Source: Chondrosia reniformis
Lineage: Eukaryota; Porifera; Demospongiae; Chondrillida; Chondrillidae
NCBI GenBank assembly: GCA_947172415.1
Contig: OX359195.1
Coordinates: forward strand, 744,001 to 808,000
Length of the DNA stretch: 64,000 nt
Reading direction: 5' to 3'
Shown here: piece after piece, positions 20,283 through 31,605 of the stretch
Layout of the letters: the number at the start of each line of letters is the position of its first letter
How positions within the stretch are numbered: the stretch's first letter is position 1
Notes under the pieces: generated by a model
The model's input: only the letters and a program-made list of their open reading frames with translations
Databases searched by the model: none
What the model was told of the DNA's origin: nothing
Position numbers and translations under genes: made by a program

Positions 20283-22380
20283 AGTTCAGGTTTATAGGTC
20301 ACATTTCAAAGGAAAGTCATGATAAATAGTACTTAGTTCTATTTGGAGTGGCAGGCATCCACACCTCAGAGATGCCAGAACTCTCCTTTTGTCAACCTCT
20401 CCCATCACCACATACTCCTCCACAGAGGGGCACCCTTTCAAGAGTCTGTAGAGAGCCAACCTACCACCAGACTGACTATTATCTATCCTATTTACATCCT
20501 TATTCCATTCCTTTAATGCTGTTATTGATTTTCTGTAGTGTATATTTGATAAAGGCCTGTTTGTTACTAGAGGGGATATCAATGTTAGAGTAGGAATAAT
20601 TATGATTCTACATGTACTGATAAATCTTGGAGTACACTATGGAGTTTGAGTACCAACTGTCCTTTAAGTTTAGTTTAGAAAGATGTAGTAGTATTTGTTT
20701 AGGTAATCGTGTATTTGGTAGATTATTAATATGATACCAATATTTAAAGATAATCGATTTAATGTGCCAGTGCAAAGGTCTCCAGTTCATCTCTCCACTA
20801 AGACCTGCAATAGGTGCAGTCTTACCCAAACCAAGGAATGCTCTCATTAGGTTGTTCTGGACATATTCTAAACACTTATACTCTTTTAGACCCCATACAT
20901 GTGAACTGTATTCGATGATGCTCATCACTAGTGCTTTATAAAGGTGTGTAAAGATGTGATATGAAAACTTTCCAGAAGCTCTTGATTTAGCAATTAAATA
21001 TTGGGCGGCCTTTGAGGCTCTCTTAGCTATCAGGTCAATTGATTTCTTCCATGTTAGATGTTGATTGAAAGTAAACCCAAGATATGTATATTCTGTTGCA
21101 TATTCTATCTTATAGTTACCTTTTAAAAAGTGTACTTGGATAATTTACGGTTTACTGGTCTAAAGTGGATGATCTTTGTCTTATTTGGGTTCATCTCCAG
21201 TATCCATTTATTGCACCAAGAATGGAGTACATCTAAGAGGGTCTGTAGATCTTTTTCTGATTCGCACATAAAGCTACATCATCAGCATAGAGTAGGCTAC
21301 ACACATTATCTGTTTCTAAGCTCAGGCCAACTCCTGCCTTCCTAAGATCTAGTACCAAATCATTTATAAAGATATTAAATAGGGTTGGTGAGAGGGGGCA
21401 TCCCTGCTTAACACCTTGATCTACTTTAAAGTAATCTGTAAATAGTTCGTTAACTTTAATTGTGTATCTTACATTTGTGTACATAGCTTGTATAGTCTTC
21501 AACAGTTTTCCACTAACACCTAAATTTCTCATCTTCTCCCATAAGTACTTTCTAGATATAGAATCAAATGCCTTCTTATAAAATCTACAAAACAAACAAA
21601 GGTATCCAAACCCCGTTTCACGCGGGCTTCAACTAGTATTCTAATTGTAAACAGGTGGTCAGCACAACTTCGAGATGGCCTAAACCCACATTGCTCTTCT
21701 ACTAACAGGCTATTGCTTTCTAACTTAGTATGTTCCTATTCTTCTATTAATTATGTGGCTAATTATAAAGGTCTTTATAAGGGTCGATTGTATAGGGCGA
21801 TCCCTCTAAAGTTATCAGGAGAGTAAGTGTCCTTATTATTTTTGGGAATTGGACAAATTATTACCCTATTCCAGCAATCTCCCCGTCATTATAAGGCATC
21901 TATTAAAAAGAGCAAGTAGATAATCTGTGATTTCTGGGATTTTCAATATGGAGATGTCTAGACCATCTAATCCAGGTGATTTATTTTCCTTTATCATGGT
22001 AATGGCCCTATCTAGTTCTTCATATGTAATTGGATTACTAATATCTTCTATTGGCGATGTACATATGTTGTTTGAATCATTATTGGGTGTATACTGCAAC
22101 TGGCTACTGTTCATATTATCAGTCTCTCTGACCAGGTTGTTATCATCACGCGTATGATTACTATAAATGTTCCTAAAATATTTAAACCAATTCTCTAATT
22201 GTAACTTGGGATCACTACTATAAGCTTGCCATCGCTAAGTCTAATTTGTTTGGGGATAACTTTTTCCTTTGCCCTATCAGAAGCAATGGAGATGTTATCA
22301 ATGGCTTTCCAGAAGCCTCTATGGTTGTGTCTAAGCATGCGTGACAGATTGCCCATGCGGAAAGTGGTCTGATAATTCGT
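20283..22380 (-). mobile_element. Decayed LINE (non-LTR retrotransposon) with reverse transcriptase
   Basis: Minus-strand frames, in order from high to low coordinates: a finger region (NPITYEELDRAITMIKENKS, about 22020), the RT core at 21595-21233 (VDQGVKQGCPLSPTLF and the catalytic LLYADDVAL), the thumb (SWCNKWILEMNPNKTKIIHF, about 21160), and a C-terminal region (YSSHVWGLKEYKCLEYVQNN, about 20890). Frame changes separate these pieces, so the copy is dead. No endonuclease domain was found, so it is 5'-truncated. Confidence 0.85.
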
Positions 22381-22429
22381 TCGATGGCGTGGTCGTCCGG
22401 CTTCATAAAAGGTCGACCGCGGTTTCGAA

Positions 22430-22672
22430 ATTGTTCGACTGTAGTAGCTAATTATTGCTGCAGTTTTGTATTGCTAGAACGCCAAATTCCCTTTCATGAT
22501 TTTATTGGAAAAGGATTTGAAGTTTCTATTAAATGTTCCTTAATTTCAATAAGGAAAGTTGAAGTACCATCATGTCGACATTTCGTGATTTCTCCGACCC
22601 GAGGTCTTTCTCCCCAAACAATCTCTCTGAAAATTGTATATACGGAGTACGGGGAGATAATGGCTGAAGGGG
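22430..22672 (+). pseudogene. Orphan head of a receptor-ROCO gene
   Basis: The leader (GTTTTGTATTGCTAGAACGC and following) and the first codons of the family are present. ATG at 22572 gives MSTFRDFSDPRSFSPNNLSE and stops about 30 codons in. After that the sequence switches to a TAA-rich microsatellite and a second copy of the upstream block. It is a truncated duplicate left between the LINE and R3. Confidence 0.7.
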
Positions 22673-22689
22673 CCTCTTTATTAATAATA

Positions 22690-23044
22690 ATAATACAACA
22701 TAATATAATTTGGTCCTATAGTCTGAACCTCATTTGTACATATACACAATATCCCAGGACCCCCATTGATACTAGCCTTGCACTGAAGGGGTTACCTTAA
22801 TATAACCAATAACAATAAGCACATCATAGACCTGTTTTAATTACTTGTATGAGTGCCCGAGCCCATGAATATCATTTGATTAATCAGTCGATCGACAGTG
22901 GGGCGCGCGCTCATAATTGAATCCTTTATGTATATCATGAATATAATTTGAACAATATTCTCATCATATTATTATAATACTTATATATACCTCTAAGAGA
23001 TACTGTATACATATACGTACACTTGCAGGAGTAGCTAGTTAGAC
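22690..23044 (+). promoter_or_regulatory. Conserved upstream block of R3, now separated from its gene
   Basis: It matches 9000-9410 and 60530-60960 (TCTGAACCTCATTTGTACAT, CAATAACAATAA, ATCGACAGTGGGG, GAGTAGCTAGTT). It is cut at GTTAGAC by the P-type transposon and continues at 27992. Inferred to hold the R3 promoter. Confidence 0.5.
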
Positions 23045-23084
23045 CATAGATACTCTATACTCCGTAACCGGGATTGGAAACTCG
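23045..23084 (+). repeat. Left terminal inverted repeat of the P-type element
   Basis: Forty bases identical to the reverse complement of 27952-27991. Confidence 0.95.
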
Positions 23085-23783
23085 AGTAATGTATAGTTTT
23101 TGTATTATAACAATGCACGCGTTTAGTATAAATACAATTGTTACGTCACTTCCGACGTGACCACCTATGTTAATAAACTTACACAACGGTGAAAGGTGAC
23201 CTGCCGTTTCACACTCACAGTGAAACAACAGAGCATCTTTTTTCCACATGACTCTTCTAGCGCAACACTAAATAGACTAATGCGTGTAACAAAAGCAAAT
23301 TTTAGGTTAAAAACAGAACGTTTAAATGACTTTTACAAACTTAATCTCACAGCAAAACACCCAAGCCGCTACTCTATGGCAGAGACAGCAACGAAGTTAC
23401 ATGCTGTATCACAACAAACCTTCTATCAACGTAATCGTCCTAGTTGTCTACGTGTACTCGACAGTGTTACCTGCCAGTCTCTCCCAAAATCGCTTGATTT
23501 CTCCAAAAAAATCACTTAAACTGCAGTCCATCCACTCTGCGCGATCTATCTCGGTCATGCTACAGTCAAAAATCGTCCGGTTTGCACTATTCCCCAGCGC
23601 GAAGAAGGCTCTATGTTATAGGCAGCCATTTGGAACTAGTATAATGTCGTTTTCGGTGATATACGAGCTTCAATCTGCCCCCGAGTTGGTGTTAATTGAG
23701 GCAGGAATGCAATTTGCGTGGGCGTTCTCAGACCACAACGAGTGCCTTTATTTTAAAACAATGAGCTTACACAGCATATGAAA
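23085..23783 (+). other. 5' region of the P-type element
   Basis: Overlapping frames occur on the plus strand (for example 23196-23519) but none shows a recognisable domain. It may be the transposase promoter and leader, or hold an unrecognised N-terminal exon; a THAP zinc finger was looked for and not found. Confidence 0.35.
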
Positions 23784-26726
23784 ATGAGTCAAACAAGAAG
23801 GAAGAGACCTAGTTCTAAGAGAATAGGAAGGTTACCTAAAAGGAGAAAGCCAGAGGTATAGGGATTGCCTTGCATTTAACTGCTTTGCATGAAACAACTA
23901 TATAATAGCTGCTGCTTACTTTAAATTTTAGGCTGATTTTCTGCAATCATGGATGATGGAGACAGTTGATGATTGCACCAAATACCACCTCATAGCAGCC
24001 TCTGACTCATTTCCAACCACCCATACTCACACACACACTGTAATGGAATATCCAAATGGCACAGTGCAGGTGGAAGTACTGGGAAAGATTCTCAGCAAAG
24101 AGACAACTCCTTCCCTATGTATCTTGGATGAATTGCCACACAATACATCATTTAGGAGGAAGGTGGAACTAATATCCCAACTAAAGATTTGTGCTGGGAA
24201 TTCAGACCAGTCATTTCTTAAGTTGGCAGATAAAGCAGGCAACTTCTATACCATCACAAAAAAGCTTGTTGCCAAAATAGATCACAATACTATTCGGCAT
24301 GCAAACTGTACCATGTTAATCAAAGAAGGCAAAAGATGTCCAGCCTGTGAAAAACACAGAAACTCCTTGAGGGTTAAACTTAGTCGCCTAAAAAAGAGGA
24401 ATAATTGTGAGACTCATGCAGTAAATTTATTTGCATACAGGCAGTCTTTTTAAATATATTTGTACCTATATGCAGCATCATTAAGTATAAGCACACCCTT
24501 CACCATGATGAATACCCCAGCTAAGAGGATGCGCCTCATGCAACAATGCCAGAAGGCAAGGGCACTAGCGGCACAAGTGAGGAGGAACAAAGTAAGGCTT
24601 GACAAGGTTCTGAAACAGTCAACTGTGTTTCTGGATGAAGAATTGTCCAATGATGTAGCAGCAATAGTGGGGGAAGGTGATATTGAAGTTCAAAAGCTGC
24701 CAGAAAAAAGCTTTAAGAGAATGTTCTGGGAGCAACAGGTTTGTGGTATAGCTTGTTACAAGTATATACATGGATATTGATCATTCCACGTTTACTCTGT
24801 CTGTATATGCAGAGCAAAGCCATGGCTTTGAAGGGGAAACAAGGCATGAGGTGGCATCCACTTATGATCAAGTGGTGTCTATACTTAAAATCCTTATCTA
24901 CAACAGCCTATGAGACGTTGCAGGATGTAGTTCAATTGCCTTCCACTAGGACATTGCGTGATTACACTCATTGGATGACAGCAAAACCAGGTATATATAT
25001 GCAACTCATTCAACTTCATACATCTGCATGTTATTTCATATCTCCTCGTGCATATATAGGAATTCACACTGATGCACTAGAGGACCTTGCAAGCAAAATA
25101 GATAAAGATGATAGTAGGTGTGTGGCCCTCCTACTTGATGAAATGAAAATCAAGGAGGATTTGGTTTTCAATAAGCACTCTGGTCACATTATGGGTTATG
25201 TTAATTTGGGAAATGTAGAGCAGCAACTTCTGCTGCTGGAGAAGGAAGACCAGAGTCTTACTGACCATGTGGCAACACACGTTCTACAGTTTATGGTCCG
25301 TGGACTAAGCCAGCGTTTGGAGTACCCTGTAGCACATTTTGCTACATCCACCCTTACTGCAAGCCAGCTTTATTCAATGGTCTGGGAGGTAATTTGCAAG
25401 TTGGAATCCCTAGACCTCAAGGTGATGGTTATCACAGCGGATGGGGCAGCAGTAAATAGAAAGTTTTTTCGGATGCACTTAATGCCATCGAGGTCAAATG
25501 TATCTAATGGTGTTGTCTATAAGACAACCAATCCCTTTGATCCTGAAAGGGAGGTGTTTTTCATTAGTGATGTCCCCCATCTAATAAAAACCACCCGAAA
25601 TTGCTGGGAAAAATCACGCTTCGGTGGTGGAAGATTAATGAAGGTAGAGTTGGATCTAACAATCATATGTTTATCATATATATGACATCTGATCTGCAAT
25701 CATGTAGAAGGGAGGCCAATACATCTTGTGGAGTCATTTGCAAGACCTATACAGCAAGTCACAGAGAGAATCAGGACTGTACATTGGAAAGCGGCTGACA
25801 AGAGAACATGTACATTTGACAAGCTATTCCAAGATGAGAGTTGATCTTGCTGCTCAGGTATATACACAGAAATTCATGCATGCATGTACATATATTATCT
25901 ATGATAATTATCCCATGCATGCAGGTTCTTAGTGAATCAGTAGGCAAGCAATTGCAGTTCTATAGACAGAAGGATGGTAGTAATGACACTGAAGCCACAG
26001 AGCAGTTTGTGATGATGATGGATCAATTTTTTGATGCTTTTAATGTCAGAAGCCTAAGTGAAGGAAAGAAGACTAGAAAGCCTATGCGAGATCCCTACCG
26101 GTCAGCCAAGGACTGGAGATTTGCAGTATGTGTTTGTGCATAAATATATCGATGTACTATATATGCAGTCACATTAATATGTACTCCCTTTACATCCAAA
26201 AATAGTGGCTACAGAATACTTTTCTGGGTTATTTGAAGGAATGGGAAGATGAGGTCACTGCAATGGAAAAGGAAGGGTACAAAGCAAGTGAAAGAGCCAA
26301 AATGAAACTGAGCGAAGAGACCATTACTGGAATACAGATGACAGGTATATACCTATATGCATGCCTGCTTATATAGGGTCTCATGCATGCATGTTCTTCT
26401 TAATGTATATAGTGGCATCATTTCTGGAGCTGGGTCCCATTTTACTTGCTGAGAAGGGTGTACAGTTTTTTTTAACGGAACGCCTTTCCCAAGACCCCTT
26501 GGAGTCCTACTTTGGAGAGCAAAGAAGCAGAGGCCACAGAAACACAAATCCTAATGTACAGCAATTCAGTATCAATGCAAACATTTTACGTGTGAGCAGT
26601 GGCTTATCTAGGAAGGTCAGAGGTAATGTCAGGGGCTGGGAAAGAGAACTAGCCACCTCTAGATCTAGCTCCAGTCTGAATCCAGATCCACTTAGAAAGA
26701 GAAGAACACGTGCTAGATCCTTATGA
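23784..26726 (+). CDS. P-element-type transposase, nine exons, intact
   Basis: Exons 23784-23855, 23932-24406, 24476-24738, 24813-24990, 25060-25643, 25708-25857, 25925-26125, 26206-26344 and 26413-26726 join in frame to about 791 residues. A basic N-terminus (RRKRPSSKRIGRLPKRRKPE) and a coiled-coil-like segment precede the conserved core: WHPLMIKWCLYLKSLS, LLDEMKIKEDLVFNKHSG, VITADGAAVNRKFFRMH, and FFISDVPHLIKTTRN. The C-terminal signature is ERLSQDPLESYFGEQRSRG. These are the hallmarks of P-element/THAP9-type transposases, which cut and paste DNA and use GTP. The N-terminal THAP finger of the fly enzyme was not seen. The start at 23784 is the first Met in the exon that joins in phase. Confidence 0.85.
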
Positions 26727-26829
26727 AACATGTACATGCAGGACAATTGTAAATGACATTGCATGTATAGAAATTAATTTGAGTTGTATAATTGTATGAC
26801 AGATTATTAATTATATTATATACATTAAT

Positions 26830-27819
26830 TTACTGTTGTCTGTTGCCTTGCAGGAATAACTGCTTTCGCAGAGGAGCTTTTCCTTTAGTGGCTCCCCTAG
26901 TTGCTTCTTTGTATTCTTCAAGAAGTCTTGAAGCTATTGAATAGCCTCTCAATGTTACCCATAGTTCAATCAAATCTCTCAACACGACATTGCCTTCTTC
27001 TTCATTGAGGTCAACACTTAGCATTGACCAAAGGAAGAGGACATCTTCATCATGCAACACAATAAACATGACTTCTTTCTTTGAAAGGGCAACACCACCT
27101 GGTGAGAGGCTCTTCTTCAACATTGGATATATGCTAACTTCTAATTCCAAGAAAAAGTCATACACCTCCTGTGACACTTCAAAGAGTCCACCACGATCAA
27201 CAACTCTCAGCCATGTAGTGGTGTACTCTAGAAAGTCTTCCTCTTGGTGTGCATCCTGATCAACATCTGTATTTGCTGCCATGGTGTCTAAAGTCTGGCA
27301 GATACTTACAGAATTTTTCTTATTATATTTCTTCTGCAGCCTCTTGATAACATAGCCAGCTATATATCGGATGGCATTCTCTTCAATTGTGTCGATATTT
27401 CCCTTCCTTTCCATCTTCTCCTGATACCTGCTGGTGGTAATGTCATTGTCCTTTCTGTACATCTCCTTTAATAGTGACACAGTGTAATCCAATGTAGCCT
27501 TTTGAACCAGGATAGCGTCAATATCCCCACAATGGGTCTTCCAAATAAGTGGCAGCTGTTGCAGTCTAAATTGATGATATTGTGGCCAAAGGGAGATCTG
27601 AAATGGACTATAGCTAGATTTAGTAGGTAGAGCCATAAGTAAAGCTGAGAGTTCCTTATGGAGGCTTGCATGTAGCAATTGCAGCACATTGGGTGACTGT
27701 AGCAGCTTCTCTGCCTGTCTTCTAATGCTGCAGTGACGAGGGAGCTTTTCGCTTGAAAAATCGTCGGTACACAACTTACGGAGTACAGTCACAAATGATT
27801 CAAACTGAAAACAAGCCAT
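26830..27819 (-). CDS. Accessory gene of the P-type element
   Basis: A minus-strand open frame converging on the transposase. The frame reaches up to 27939, but the Met at 27819 (MACFQFESFVTVLRKLCTDD) avoids running into the inverted repeat and is preferred, giving about 329 residues. Visible features: ENAIRYIAGYVIKRLQKKY and TTWLRVVDRGGLFEVSQEVY, which recall a conserved C-terminal module seen in many invertebrate transposon-linked proteins, and a basic end. Function unknown; it may be a detached transposase subunit or regulator. Placement inside the inverted ends shows it belongs to the element. Confidence 0.65.
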   Translation of the reverse strand: MACFQFESFVTVLRKLCTDDFSSEKLPRHCSIRRQAEKLLQSPNVLQLLHASLHKELSALLMALPTKSSYSPFQISLWPQYHQFRLQQLPLIWKTHCGDIDAILVQKATLDYTVSLLKEMYRKDNDITTSRYQEKMERKGNIDTIEENAIRYIAGYVIKRLQKKYNKKNSVSICQTLDTMAANTDVDQDAHQEEDFLEYTTTWLRVVDRGGLFEVSQEVYDFFLELEVSIYPMLKKSLSPGGVALSKKEVMFIVLHDEDVLFLWSMLSVDLNEEEGNVVLRDLIELWVTLRGYSIASRLLEEYKEATRGATKGKAPLRKQLFLQGNRQQ

Positions 27820-27951
27820 TTCGATAGCCGAAAACGACTGGCAACACCTCGAATCGCTACGCAACGATACCGGAAATAACGGCCATTTTAATCGGAACGG
27901 CGGACATTTTAAAACCGGAATATTAACAAACGTGGTCACGCGTTATCGTTC

Positions 27952-27991
27952 CGAGTTTCCAATCCCGGTTACGGAGTATAGAGTATCTATG
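27952..27991 (-). repeat. Right terminal inverted repeat of the P-type element
   Basis: Perfect partner of 23045-23084; followed directly by the second GTTAGAC. Confidence 0.95.
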
Positions 27992-28172
27992 GTTAGACCT
28001 TCTACCAGTTTTGTATTGCTAGAACACCAAGTGCGAGCTGCAGTAACTTTTTGGGACTTTATTGGAAAAGGATTGAAAGTGGGTCAGATCTTTTTAGGAT
28101 TTCTTCTTTATACCTAAGTAAAAGGCCTTCAAAATAGAATTAGGAAAGTTCAACTAGCTACACGATAACATC
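27992..28172 (+). promoter_or_regulatory. R3 5' leader downstream of the transposon
   Basis: Nearly identical to the leaders of R2 and R6 (CCAGTTTTGTATTGCTAGAA, TTATTGGAAAAGGATTG, CCTAAGTAAAAGGCCTTC). The transposon inserted about 180 bp before the start codon. Confidence 0.55.
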
Positions 28173-31100
28173 ATGTCGATAATTCATGATTTCTCCGATC
28201 CGAGGTCTTTCTTCCCAAATAATCTCTCTGAATATTGCATTATCGGAAGATATAATGGCACATTTTTCCAAGGAGACGAGTTATCACCAGAAATCTGGAC
28301 CTTAACTAATTCACTAGTTGCAATCTCATTCGCTTTTCTGACAATATTCATTATGTTGATCGGCTGCGTTATCAGTAGTCTTGTCTGTGTAGTCGCAACT
28401 CGTAACAAAGCTCTAATATCATGGCTGGGTGTCATTTATGTATTTGATATCGTCATCATATTAGTATTGATGTCAATGTACACACCAGTGCACCTCTACA
28501 CCATTGCACAAGGAAATTGGACGATTGGAGGAGATACGAACTGTGAACGTCAGAATGCATGTACTGCAGTGTCAACAGCAATAGCTTTTTTGATTATCAT
28601 TAAGGAAAACGCTTTGCTATGTTTGCCTTTGAACTTAATTTTTTTTATTTCTAAAGAAAGTTTTCCCGGGAGACCTGTTTTTTCATCCATTGTTTTATTA
28701 ATCTGTTCTGTTTCTTTTTCCCTCTCTATTACCTTATCTATACTTTACTCTTTACGCACTGCATATTTCAATCAAGATCTAGCTTTTTGTGTGTGGTCTT
28801 TGCCAGGCATGATTGTCATGTTTGCATCGATGTACATCGGAAAATTGCTATATAAGCCTAATATCTGGGTTTCATTTCGATTACTTTCTGATGATCGTAA
28901 TTCTTCCCCATTTATGATAACCTTACCTCCAATACGAACACTCAAAGAGTTTCCTACTGATATTATTAAGCATGAATTGACCAAAAGTCGTAGGTTATTC
29001 TTTTCCACAGAACTGGTATTCTTACTTGTTGAATTAGTACTTTATTTGATTTTACTAGTACCAGCCTTTTTTGTAGAACTGAATGTACAATCAGTACTGA
29101 CAATGGTACTCGTCCTACTGTGGCTTGTTTGGAGTTGTGTAATAGGACCTTTAAAAACTGTTATACACACTCCAATGCAAAGGAAAGTGATAAAGAATTT
29201 ATATTTGCAGATAAAGAAAATATTCTCTTGCAGGCAAGGCAGAGTTGATCTATTAAATGAACCATTGATTATTGAAAATAAGACAATTATAAATCATTTA
29301 AAAGATGGTAAATTAGCTGCAGTTGAACAACTAATAGAAACAGGAAATATTGGAATGGAATTTCAGGACCAATTAGACCATAACAAATTAAAGACTCCAT
29401 TAATACTATCATCACAGCATGGCAACACTAACTTGGTAAAGACACTATTACAAGCTGGAGCTGAAGTAGATCAAGTGGTGGAAGGAGATTTGACAACAGC
29501 TCTAGAATATGCTTGCTTCTATGGACATGATAGCGTGGTGAAAGTTCTATTGAAGAATGGAAGTAAACCAAATGGAAATGATAAATATGGAAAAGCAACA
29601 GGAATACCACTAGCGGAGGCAGTGAAACGACATCATGGTAACATTGTTAAAATGTTGTTATTACATGGAGCAGATCCTAACATGATTGATTGTCATTTAG
29701 GGGCTACACCTATGAAGTGGGTTACCCGACAGAGGTGGTGGTACAATAGGAGAGATAGTATGCACATTTCGGGGCTCTTGCTGAAAGCTGGGGCTGTTTT
29801 ATCTACAAAGGGTCTTATGACAAGACCAGAGATTAATAAACGTTTACATTTCAGGAAGTGTTTGTCATTCTACACTCGTAAATCGGTTGTGGTAATAGGC
29901 AACAGTTATCATGGTAAAACTACTCTTGTAGCTTCGTTGAGAAATGAGGGTAGATGCTTAAAGAAATTGGTCAATCATATAATAAAGATGAATATTATCA
30001 CAAGACGTACAGCCGGTATTGACACTGTTCGATTTGACAGTAAGAAATATGGCCGAGTGCTGTTCTTTGATTTTGCTGGTCAAGAAGCATATCACGGACC
30101 TCACCAAGCATTTCTAAGAGCTCTCCTTCCTAGACCAGGAGTGTCACTAAGCTTTTTAATGTTGGTCAAGTCAACAGATTCAGAAAGTACAATCCTCAGT
30201 CAGTTGAAGAGATGGCTTCAACCATTAATAAGCATTCCCAATGTTCCTGAGAATGTTAAAGTAAAGATGATTCTGGTTGGTAGCTTTGCTGATCAACTTT
30301 CAGTTGCTAAAAGTGAAGTATTAACTATGCTTCAAAGATGTCTAGATCAAATTAAAGGAATAGATCAAAACTGGTTGGAATTCAGTAAGCCTTGTGTATT
30401 AGACTGTAGGTATCCAGAATCTGCTGGAATTGATTACCTTCGAGATCAGATTAACAGTGTTACCAGTTATGAGCAGTCATCAAATGGAACAGGTTATAAC
30501 CTTCACTGGGTAGTCGCATCAATCAAGGAATCCCATCTTGGTCCTACTTTTCAAGTGATAAAATTTCATCAGTGGACTTTGGAAAAACGTAATGACTTAC
30601 CCATCAATCTCCCATCAGCTGATAAGATATGTAGAGATTTAGCTGCTGCTGGTCATGCCTTGTATTTCCCTAACGAGGAAGATCGAGATGAGAGTTGGCT
30701 GGTGTTTGATATCCCTACTGTACTGAATGAGATCTATGGCAAGCTCTTTTCTCACTTTATCAATAATGAAAACTCTCAAACTAAATATGGTTTAATAAAT
30801 CAGCATGATCTTCATTCTCTGATCCCTAACTATGAAATTAATCTGATCTGTAACTTGTTACTTAATCTTGAATTTTGTCTCAAGGTTGACAAAAATCTGT
30901 TAAAAGAAGTAGAACTACTTGTTAACACAACCAATGGAGCCCAAAATGAATGGCTTTTCTTTCCATCACTTACCAAAAGTCAGAAACCAGATCAAGTTTT
31001 CAAAGAAGACCAGAAATTCAAAGTGTACATTTGCTGGCAAGTACACACAATGAATGATCAGACACTATCTCCTATTGTCCACCAGACAATCCTCCTTCGT

Positions 31101-31605
31101 CTTGCAGCACACCACGTTTTCAAGCATGAAACATCTTTAATTGTTGGGCATTGCTGCAGTCTCTGGTACAACGGAATCACGTGGTCTACTATTGAAGGTA
31201 TTGAGGTTGCTGTTCAGATTGCAGATCAATCGCTGGTCCAGGTAGCTTGCAGAGGCTTATGTGAAGCAGAAAAAGTCCTTGACTATCTCTCGCAAATTGC
31301 ACAAGATATCTTGATAATTTGTAGCTCTTTCAAAACTGAAGTTGAAGCATATATTATTCACCATCCTGATATGCCTGCTGTCAGCAATGATCCTAAGATA
31401 GCTTCAAAGAAGAACATGTATCCAGCTTCAAGTATCTGCACTTCTAGAAAGAAAAATAAGGAATGTATTTTAAGTCTACCACATGAAGAAGACCATGTTC
31501 CCTCTCCTGTTGCTATGAAAGAGGTGTTTGGTTGTATACCTCAACTTGAAGTACTCCGGCAGCTAACGGCAGTCACAGTTCCTGGACCATCATCACAGCC
31601 AAAAG
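28173..31605 (+). CDS. R3 exon 1: 7TM, ankyrin repeats, Roc GTPase, COR-like region
   Basis: It encodes 1144 residues plus one base. Predicted membrane segments lie near residues 47-75, 83-105, 131-159, 169-193, 203-226, 274-301 and 307-331. Sequons N17, N28 and N115 and cysteines C124 and C130 all fall in parts predicted outside; basic loops (TRNK, SKES, HELTKSRR, MQRK) fall inside. This gives an N-out, C-in topology like a GPCR. Ankyrin repeats occupy about 407-545. Roc has GNSYHGKT (576-583), DFAGQE (633-638), VGSFADQ near 702 and CRYPESAG near 746; the G4 position is SFAD instead of NKxD. COR-like sequence follows to about 1000. The start is supported by the leader shared with R2 and R6. 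No GPCR family signature (DRY, NPxxY) was seen. Confidence 0.85.

Larger units (their letters stand above)
23045..27991 (+). mobile_element. P-type DNA transposon, 4947 bp, apparently complete
   Basis: The ends are perfect 40-bp inverted repeats (23045-23084 and 27952-27991, starting CATAGATACTC). The flanking GTTAGAC occurs at 23038-23044 and again at 27992-27998, while uninterrupted paralogues (9400, 60953) have it once. This is a 7-bp target duplication, or 8 bp if an ambiguous C is counted; P elements typically make 8 bp. Inside are an intact transposase gene and a convergent second gene. Perfect ends and open frames suggest recent insertion. Confidence 0.9.

Noticed and set aside
23038..23045. 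Exact 8-bp target duplication for the P-type element
   Set aside because: Only 7 bp are unambiguous when both ends start with CATAG; the eighth base depends on how one C is assigned.
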